Part shown: in pieces, positions 23,132 through 28,866 of the stretch
Position numbering within the stretch: the first letter of the stretch is position 1
Layout of the letters: every line of letters starts with the position of its first letter
Origin: an uncultured Collinsella sp.
GTDB lineage: Bacteria; Actinomycetota; Coriobacteriia; Coriobacteriales; Coriobacteriaceae
Assembly (NCBI GenBank): GCA_900544995.1
Contig: UQXC01000025.1
Span: 1 to 28,866, forward strand
Reading direction: 5' to 3'
Length of the DNA: 28,866 nt
Notes under the pieces: generated by a model
Told to the model about the DNA's origin: nothing
The model's input: only the letters and a program-made list of their open reading frames with translations
The model's database searches: none
Made by a program: the position numbers and the translations under genes

Positions 23132-23860
23132 ATGAAGATCATTAAAGCTAAAGACTACGAGGATATGAGCCGCAAGGCCGCTAATATCATCTCGGCCCAG
23201 GTTATCCTCAAGCCCGACTGTGTGCTGGGTCTTGCCACCGGCTCCACCCCGATCGGTGCCTACAAGCAGCTCGCTGCTTGGTACAAGAAGGGCGACGTCG
23301 ACTTTGCCGAGGTCAGCACCTACAACCTGGACGAGTATCGCGGCCTTTCGCACGACGATCCCCAGAGCTATCACTACTTCATGCGTGAGAACTTCTTCGA
23401 TCACATCAACATCGACCTGAACAACACGCATGTGCCCGACGGTTCCAACCCCGACGCCGCCGCTGCCTGCTCTGAGTACGACAAGATTGTCGCCGACGCC
23501 GGTTATCCGGATCTGCAGCTGCTCGGCATTGGCAACAACGGCCACATCGGCTTCAACGAGCCCGATGACCATTTCTCCAAGGGTACGCACTGCGTCGACC
23601 TCACCGAGAGCACCATTCAGGCCAACAGCCGCCTGTTCGACAGCATCGACGATGTTCCCCGTCAGGCCTACACCATGGGCACTCAGACCATCATGTATGC
23701 CCGCATGATCCTGGTCGTCGCCAACGGCGAGGCCAAGGCTCAAGCCGTGCATGACATGTGCTATGGTCCGGTTACGCCCGAGTGCCCGGCTTCGATCCTG
23801 CAGCTGCACACCAACTGCGTTGTCGTTGCCGACGAGGCCGCCCTTTCGCTCTGCGAGTAG
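23132..23860 (+). CDS. nagB: Glucosamine-6-phosphate deaminase
   Basis: NagB converts glucosamine-6-phosphate to fructose-6-phosphate and ammonia, the last step of amino-sugar breakdown. The 242-residue protein carries the family signatures LGLATGSTPIGAYKQL (phosphate binding), TYNLDEYRGL with the proton-transfer Asp, GIGNNGHIGFNEP with the catalytic His, and the C-terminal TNCVVVADEAAL. It lacks the longer allosteric C-terminal extension of the E. coli enzyme, as usual in Gram-positives. ATG 23132 is supported by GAGAAAGGA (23117-23125); the frame is open back to 22781 but that part crosses the structured leader and the crr-like gene and is not coding. Regulation through the leader is possible. 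GlmM two genes upstream uses the same substrate. Confidence 0.96.
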   Translation: MKIIKAKDYEDMSRKAANIISAQVILKPDCVLGLATGSTPIGAYKQLAAWYKKGDVDFAEVSTYNLDEYRGLSHDDPQSYHYFMRENFFDHINIDLNNTHVPDGSNPDAAAACSEYDKIVADAGYPDLQLLGIGNNGHIGFNEPDDHFSKGTHCVDLTESTIQANSRLFDSIDDVPRQAYTMGTQTIMYARMILVVANGEAKAQAVHDMCYGPVTPECPASILQLHTNCVVVADEAALSLCE

Positions 23861-23892
23861 CGCGAATCCTGCAGCTCGACATAGCCTTGCCT

Positions 23893-23920
23893 AAGGCCTC
23901 CGCTTTGCGGGGGCCTTTTT
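23893..23920 (+). terminator. Rho-independent terminator of nagB
   Basis: AAGGCCTCCGC (23893-23903), loop TTTG, CGGGGGCCTT with one G-T pair, ending in TTTTT (to 23920). Confidence 0.88.
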
Positions 23921-24308
23921 GCTATCCCTTTTCGCCCACTTGACCAAAATCTTGCCGCAAGCTTGACGAATGCCGGATGCCCAACAGCTTGATTCATTCC
24001 ATACCAGATTCTATGCAAAAATGCCACTAGAAGGCCGTAGACGGTAGCGGGTGCTAGGCGAGTTGAATGACATGGCTGAACCTTGTTCATCTGCGTTACA
24101 CTGCCGCTTAGATGGGACAAGCTGACAAGCTCATTTACCTGCTTAAAGACCGATTAGTCGGGGGATTAATAACAATCGGCCCTCGCTGTACAAAAACTTG
24201 CCGCTTGCGTACCAAAAGACAACCTAAAACACAAGGTCGCCCTATTCATAGCGCGGCTTGTATGGTCTTGCGGCTACAGTGTCCATACGGTCGAGTTGAG
24301 GAGCGGGC
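23921..24308. other. Gene-free gap before the large regulator
   Basis: No gene is supported here. A 67-codon frame from 24112 overlaps the next start and lacks a ribosome site. The only structure seen is a weak CCGATT/AATCGG dyad (24150-24155 with 24174-24179). The DNA is less GC-rich than its surroundings, as expected of a promoter region for the regulator; GAGGAG at 24298-24303 is that gene's ribosome site. No convincing -35/-10 pair was identified. Confidence 0.5.
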
Positions 24309-27308
24309 ATGGTAAACGATTTGAGCGGTACAGACGACCTCGAGCTGATGCCGCTGGGCGGAGGCTATATGGTGCGACGCGAACGCTTGATGAATGAGCT
24401 TATCGCCAAGGGCCGAAAGGCCGGCATCGTGGTTCTTTATGCGCCCGACGGGTTTGGGAAGACCTCGGTGCTGCTGCAGTACACCCATGAGGTTAAATGC
24501 GACCCGACGCGAGGCCCCGTGCGGATTATCGAGGCCGATCGCGCCACTGGGCGCGAGGTGTTTATGCAGCTCGAGGTGGTTACCGAAGAACTCAAAGACA
24601 AACCGCATTCCCTTATCGCAATTGATAATGTGCCAAACCTCGATCAGCACGATACCGAAGACCTCATCGACAGGATTCGCGGCCTGCGCGCTATAGGGAT
24701 AGGGGTATTTATCTCCTGCCGTCCTTCAAATCGTCAGTTGATTCATGGGCTGGGCGATTCGGTTAAGATCAATGCGCAGATGCTCAAGGTGCATGCCTAT
24801 GAGTATTCGGCGTGGGCATCGGCGTTTTCGATCAGCACATCGCTCGACTTTTATCAGCTCACGCAGGGCGTGCCCGAGCTCGTTTCGGCATTGCAGACGG
24901 GTCTGTATGGCCAAGGCGACGTAGCCGGCCTGCTCGAAAACGAGATTGTCAACGTATATGGCGCGGCACTTGCCGATCTGGCTTCGCTCGACAATAATGC
25001 GCTGTTTTGCGTGGCATGTCTCATGGTTTTGATGGGCGAGGGCAATATAGCAGAACTCGAGGCTTGCGGGGTGAGGCTGTCGATGGTCGACCAGTCCTAC
25101 TTTGTACGCGACTACCCGATCTTTGGCTTGGACCCCGCCGAGCGGAGTTTTACGTGTCTGGGCACGGAGGATAACGGACGCTTGCGTTTGCGTAAGTTGG
25201 TGGCCGAGGTTCGCCCCGAACTTGTTCCGAGGGCGGCCCGGATTTTGCTTAAGGCGGGCCGATGCGATGCGGCGATGGGCCTGGCGGACGCCTTTTTGGA
25301 CCGTGAAGCGGTTCTTGAACTTGCTGGGCAGTATGGGGTCGATCTTGCTCTGACGGGGCACGGGGCCGATATCTGCCGAGCAGCGCTGGGCACGATCGAT
25401 GCCGACGATCCGGCTCCAGAGCCAACGCCTGCCGAGGCACTCGGCGTATATCTGGCAGCGGTCAGCGTGTCCAATACAAAGCTCGCTCGCTATATGGCAT
25501 CGGTCATCGAGCGCGGGGGCGAACGGGCGGCCTGCGAAATAGACCCTGTTTCATGGAGGGTGGCCCAGACACTGACGGCTGTTTGCTATGGGGACAACGG
25601 GCTTGGGCTTCCTACGAACCTGGCCGTGCCAGAAATCGAGACATCCCATACCGCACTCGATATGTTGTCTGCGCATATCGAGGTCAAGCGCTGTCTGACC
25701 GAGCGGGGAAATGACGGCGGCGTTCTACAGCAGCTCAAAACGAGCAGGGCCTACGACTGCGAGCTCGACATCGCGGGGATTGTTATACGGGCCGATAGCA
25801 TGCTGGTGGAGCTCTTTGATGGGTCGTTTGCGGGAACCGACGAGCGCGACGACGAGATGACGGTGGTGCGGGAGGCGCTCGACGTACGTGGGCTTAAGGC
25901 GATGGCTATCTGGGTGCGCATGGTGTTGGCGGCACGGCGGCTCCTTTCCGGCTTGCCGGTAACCGACGACGCGGCGTTCAACGAGCTCGATCGTTTTGCC
26001 GTGCGCATGCGCGACAACCAGATTCAGCTGTTTGGGCTGTTGCTAGAAGGCTGGCAGTCACTGGCAGAGGGACGGCCGGTTAATGCAAAGTTCCGTGCGG
26101 TCCAAGTGCTTAAACTTGCCGAGGAGTCGATTGCGTACATGCGCGATAACGCATTGCTGCTGGAGCGCGCAGCGTATCTGCGTAACACGTCGATGGTTTC
26201 GGTACGCGAGGAAGCGGAGCTACTCGATATAAGCCAGACGCAGGTTGGTGGCGCAGAAGCCTGGATGGTGGCGCTGCATTTGGCCTGTGCGGGCCGAGAT
26301 AGCGACCTTGCGGCCTGGATGTCCATGAATCGTGCGGGGATTCTAGAGCCATCGTATCGGCTCTTTGCGCGCCTTGCCATGCATTGTTTGGGCGAGCCGG
26401 CGGGCAGGATACGCAAGAAGCTTCCCGTGCGCGAGCTGTCGCGGTACTCGCTGCGCGACGATTTGGAAGGGGAGGGTGAGCGCCTGTTCCAGGCCGGCGA
26501 GGTTGAAGCCGTTGATACCATCGGCCATATCGAGATTCGCATGTTTGGTGCGTTTCGCGCCGAGCGCGACGGGTTTCCCATCACGGACAAAATGTGGCGC
26601 CGCAAGAAGGCGGCGACGCTTGCCGAGCGGCTTGCGCTGGGCATGGATGCGCTCGTCGATCGCGAGACGCTGGCCATGGAGCTGTGGCCCCATGCCGAGT
26701 TCAATAGCGCCCGCAACAACCTGTACTCGACGATATCGCGCTTGCGGTCGGCTTTGGGACCGACGCCGGATGGCAAGTCGTGTGTGCTCATCCAAAATGA
26801 ATGCATCGGACTCAACGGCGACTACGTCAAGACCGATGTACGGCTGTTTGACCAGATAAGCCGCGAGGTTTTGGGAAATCGCACGGGTGCGCGCGGGCCC
26901 CATCTGGTCGAGTTGTGCCTTAAGATTGAGCAGCTTTATGCCGGACCGCTGTATGTTCCCAATGGCTGTAATCCCACCTACTTTTTGCGTATGCGACGCA
27001 TTATGCAGTCAAAGTACATCGATTGTATGATTAAGGGGGCAAATGCCGCTCTAGAAGAAAACGACCTGCAGTCGGCGATTTGGCTGGCGGAGTCGGGGCT
27101 TCGGCAGGAAACGGCGCGCGAGGATATGGTGCGCTGCGCCATGCGCGTCTACAGTGCGGCGGGGCGGAGACGCGATATCGTCGAGCTGTACAGCGGGCAT
27201 ATGCACCATCTGAGGGAGCAGGTCAATGGCGTGCCCGAGCCCGAGACGCGGCGTCTGTACGAGCGCTTGGTGGAGGGGCGGCTCAATCGCGTGCTGGTCG
27301 AGCGATAA
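24309..27308 (+). CDS. Large ATP-binding transcriptional regulator with C-terminal SARP/BTAD region
   Basis: A 999-residue multidomain regulator. The N-terminal third is a STAND-like P-loop ATPase region: Walker A APDGFGKTS at residues 45-53 (K51) and a Walker B-like SLIAIDNV near residue 100. The middle, about 290-730, is helical and repetitive in pattern, like the TPR-type sensor of MalT/LuxR-type giants. From about residue 740, IEIRMFGAFRAERDG opens an OmpR/SARP-type winged helix (TLAMELWPHAEFNSARNNLYSTISRLRSALG), followed by a bacterial transcriptional activator (BTAD) domain to the end. The DNA-binding domain is thus at the C-terminal side rather than at the N-terminus as in classical SARPs. 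Start: GAGGAG lies 5 bases before ATG. The gene is alone; its targets are unknown. A ligand-gated, ATP-dependent switch is the family expectation. Confidence 0.85.
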   Translation: MVNDLSGTDDLELMPLGGGYMVRRERLMNELIAKGRKAGIVVLYAPDGFGKTSVLLQYTHEVKCDPTRGPVRIIEADRATGREVFMQLEVVTEELKDKPHSLIAIDNVPNLDQHDTEDLIDRIRGLRAIGIGVFISCRPSNRQLIHGLGDSVKINAQMLKVHAYEYSAWASAFSISTSLDFYQLTQGVPELVSALQTGLYGQGDVAGLLENEIVNVYGAALADLASLDNNALFCVACLMVLMGEGNIAELEACGVRLSMVDQSYFVRDYPIFGLDPAERSFTCLGTEDNGRLRLRKLVAEVRPELVPRAARILLKAGRCDAAMGLADAFLDREAVLELAGQYGVDLALTGHGADICRAALGTIDADDPAPEPTPAEALGVYLAAVSVSNTKLARYMASVIERGGERAACEIDPVSWRVAQTLTAVCYGDNGLGLPTNLAVPEIETSHTALDMLSAHIEVKRCLTERGNDGGVLQQLKTSRAYDCELDIAGIVIRADSMLVELFDGSFAGTDERDDEMTVVREALDVRGLKAMAIWVRMVLAARRLLSGLPVTDDAAFNELDRFAVRMRDNQIQLFGLLLEGWQSLAEGRPVNAKFRAVQVLKLAEESIAYMRDNALLLERAAYLRNTSMVSVREEAELLDISQTQVGGAEAWMVALHLACAGRDSDLAAWMSMNRAGILEPSYRLFARLAMHCLGEPAGRIRKKLPVRELSRYSLRDDLEGEGERLFQAGEVEAVDTIGHIEIRMFGAFRAERDGFPITDKMWRRKKAATLAERLALGMDALVDRETLAMELWPHAEFNSARNNLYSTISRLRSALGPTPDGKSCVLIQNECIGLNGDYVKTDVRLFDQISREVLGNRTGARGPHLVELCLKIEQLYAGPLYVPNGCNPTYFLRMRRIMQSKYIDCMIKGANAALEENDLQSAIWLAESGLRQETAREDMVRCAMRVYSAAGRRRDIVELYSGHMHHLREQVNGVPEPETRRLYERLVEGRLNRVLVER

Positions 27309-27340
27309 AAAACGGGCGCCCGAAGTACTTGGGAACCCGT
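27306..27340 (-). terminator. Rho-independent terminator of yhbY (minus strand)
   Basis: Read on the minus strand, ACGGG (27340-27336) and CCCGT (27316-27312) close a hairpin with an inner TCCC/GGG pairing, followed by TTTTTT (complement of 27306-27311). It overlaps the last codon of the convergent regulator gene. Confidence 0.75.
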
Positions 27341-27377
27341 AAGCTTGCTATGTGTTGGCTCGCCGGATCATTGGCTC

Positions 27378-27677
27378 TTAGACGAGCTTGATCTTCTCGA
27401 TGTCCTTGCGCGAGGACTCGCGATACAGCGAGAACTTGCGGCCGATAACCTGGACGACCTCGGCGTGGCAACGCTCGGCGAGCTCCTCGGCGGCCTCGCG
27501 GGCGGAAAGACTGGAGCCATCGAGCACGGAGCACTTAACAAGCTCGTGCTTCTCCAGGTAGGCGACCGTCTGCTCGACGGTGCCCTCGTTGACATCGGAC
27601 TTGCCGATGATGATAGCGGGGTTGAGGTGATGGGCCATGCTGCGAAGCTGCTTGACCTGTGCTCCTGTCAGTGCCAT
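27378..27677 (-). CDS. yhbY: YhbY family CRM-domain RNA-binding protein
   Basis: A 99-residue single CRM (YhbY) domain protein, associated with maturation of the large ribosomal subunit. The family pattern is clear: LTGAQVKQLRSMAHHLNPAIIIGKSDVNEGTVEQTVAYLEKHELVKCSVL, then a C-terminal VVQVIGRKFSLYR strand. The usual GxxG loop position reads IGKSDVNEG. The start ATG (complement at 27675-27677) follows AGAAAGCGAGAA on the minus strand. It lies 158 bases downstream of the methyltransferase gene on the same strand; the gap includes a GGCCCC/GGGGC hairpin (around 27702-27719), so co-transcription is uncertain. A terminator closes the gene at 27306-27340. Confidence 0.93.
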   Translation of the reverse strand: MALTGAQVKQLRSMAHHLNPAIIIGKSDVNEGTVEQTVAYLEKHELVKCSVLDGSSLSAREAAEELAERCHAEVVQVIGRKFSLYRESSRKDIEKIKLV

Positions 27678-27835
27678 GGGTTCTCGCTTTCTATGTATGG
27701 GGCGCCCCGCGACGGGGCCTTAATCTACGTGAGCTGTCCCACGATAGCGCAGGAACGGCGCGGTGTGGAGCGCGTTTGCCCAGTTCAAAAAGAATGCGGA
27801 TGCCGAGTGAGTGGGCGGCGTGGGCTGCGAACAGG

Positions 27836-28723
27836 CTATGAGCTGGGAGCAGAGACCGGCTCCCATGCAATAAACGCCCAACGGACCTTGCGGACGTGGT
27901 CGAGCATATAGCGTCCCTGCGGCACACCCTTGGAGCCCGGCTCACCGGCATGGGGGTTCTCAATCATGTGTTGAGCGATATAGTCGCGCAGGCGGTCAAC
28001 CTTATCTTCGTTACCGTGCTCGAGCATGCGGGAGAAGTCTGCCACGCCCGCCTCAAGGCTATCGAAAGTATCGCGACGAGGCGATTCAAAGTATGTAACC
28101 TGCGGCAACGCACCCATCTGAATGAGGATATTAAAAGCATACACAAAGCCATTACTGCAGGTAACCGAGGCACCGATGGCGTTCATCAAGTGCAGATCAT
28201 AGCGCGGGCTGGAGTTGGCGACCATCGTGACAGCGCAACGCCGACGAGCCGTACGGTCAAGCTTGACAAGTGCGCCTTTTAGGTTGGTCGTGGTGACAGA
28301 GCGACTGGCAAAGGCAACATCCACCGCTTTCGCGACCGGTCCAACCAAATCCCAATCATCATCCCAAGCAAGCTCAAGCGGTGTAATGCGATCATCGAGC
28401 CCATAGTACTCAATGCCGGCATCAAGCGTGCCCAACATGGCAGGGGAGAAATCAGCCGCAATCACAGGATGCCCAGCCTGAGCAAGCGGAATAGCAATCG
28501 ACCCAGCTCCGCACCCCATATCGAGCACCGACTCGTCGGGCTCAAGGGCCAGCAATTTCATAAAATCCCGAGCATATGGGGCAGTCTCAAGCGGCCGAAA
28601 ATGCCGAGCCCGCTTATCCCACTCAAAAGAATCATCAGCTCGCCGCCGAGCGGCCTGCATCTGCATCCACTCCTGGTTCCAATCTGTGGAAAGCAGCTCA
28701 GAACGATTCTCCCCATCAACCAC
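27836..28723 (-). CDS. Class I SAM-dependent methyltransferase
   Basis: A 295-residue methyltransferase. The SAM-binding motif I is VLDMGCGAGSIAIPLAQAGHPVIAADFSPAML, about residues 65-97, with the acidic D of AADFS that holds the ribose. Motif II/III are less clear (AVDVAFASRSV). The N-terminal WNQEWMQMQAARR and the C-terminal RYMLDHVRKVRWAFIAWEP segments are like those of a group often encoded next to metal-chelate or corrinoid uptake genes in anaerobes; this context memory is not proof. GTG at 28723 is chosen because AGGAGG lies 7 bases upstream on the minus strand. A longer in-frame ATG at 28783 would add a hydrophobic N-terminus not expected for this family. The substrate is unknown. Confidence 0.85.
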   Translation of the reverse strand: MVDGENRSELLSTDWNQEWMQMQAARRRADDSFEWDKRARHFRPLETAPYARDFMKLLALEPDESVLDMGCGAGSIAIPLAQAGHPVIAADFSPAMLGTLDAGIEYYGLDDRITPLELAWDDDWDLVGPVAKAVDVAFASRSVTTTNLKGALVKLDRTARRRCAVTMVANSSPRYDLHLMNAIGASVTCSNGFVYAFNILIQMGALPQVTYFESPRRDTFDSLEAGVADFSRMLEHGNEDKVDRLRDYIAQHMIENPHAGEPGSKGVPQGRYMLDHVRKVRWAFIAWEPVSAPSS

Positions 28724-28866
28724 GGGCCAACCTCCTAGCAACAAAAAAGCGACTCCCCCAAAAAGAAGAGCCGCAACCAGCATATATCAGAAAGAACCGA
28801 TCCAACGCCAAACCGCCATACCAGCAAAGTAGGGCAGAAGCGAAGCGACTGCCAAAGGGATAGAAC
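28724..28866 (-). other. Unresolved end segment, possibly the tail of an upstream gene
   Basis: Upstream of the methyltransferase on the minus strand, two frames look possible as a gene end. In the methyltransferase frame a hydrophobic stretch (IPLAVASLLPYFAGMAVWRW) ends at a TGA and is followed by another hydrophobic stretch. In a second frame translation is open to a TGA that overlaps the GTG start. The window ends before this can be decided. Confidence 0.25.

Noticed and set aside
24112..24315. A 67-codon frame before the large regulator
   Set aside because: No ribosome site, basic low-complexity peptide, and it overlaps the regulator start.

Overview
The window is a stretch of bacterial chromosome, GC-rich over most of its length and densely coded. 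Gene content, codon use and the many intergenic palindromes fit the Coriobacteriia, most likely Collinsella or a close relative. That placement is an inference from family resemblance, because no 16S or other marker gene is present. There is no prophage, insertion sequence or CRISPR array.

Layout. 1-544: 3' part of mobB (molybdenum cofactor guanylylation). 545-937: stacked palindromes and a structured leader. 938-3272: an MFS transporter and a Cof-type HAD phosphatase, separated by recurring palindromic repeats. 3597-7098: gatCAB, the tRNA-dependent amidotransferase operon, with one-base stop/start overlaps. 7099-8814: a long imperfect hairpin, a large palindrome and a visibly less GC-rich AAA/DUF4143 ATPase gene. 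8879-13581: an AraC-family regulator divergent from two tandem ABC half-transporters, an arrangement like ybtA/ybtPQ of siderophore uptake. 13793-16132: a small DUF6110-like protein and a P1B-type metal ATPase. 16207-17141: a RelB-like antitoxin and PIN-domain toxin with their own promoter and operator. 17200-17634: an unrecognised gene on the minus strand. 17874-18237: tmRNA (ssrA). 18238-18916: no gene, but a terminator, two inverted fragments resembling the tmRNA T-arm, and a tandem array of about 61-bp hairpin units. 18917-19795: a patatin-like lipase. 19989-20830: rplM-rpsI. 20954-23860: glmM, a glucose-type PTS IIA gene and nagB. 24309-27308: a 999-residue regulator with an N-terminal P-loop region and a C-terminal SARP/BTAD region. 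27378-28723, minus strand: yhbY and a SAM-dependent methyltransferase.

Functional links. GatCAB, tmRNA, L13, S9 and YhbY all serve translation. GlmM and NagB act on opposite sides of amino-sugar metabolism, cell-wall precursor synthesis versus glucosamine-6-phosphate breakdown, and the IIA protein between them could tie this to sugar uptake. The AraC/ABC pair and the P1B ATPase suggest metal handling, but the metals cannot be read from sequence alone.

The most unusual aspect is the non-coding DNA: several palindrome families, some placed symmetrically around one gene, one hairpin of about 146 nt, a 75-nt palindrome before an ATPase gene, a tandem hairpin array beside ssrA, and two long unassigned leaders (MFS and nagB).
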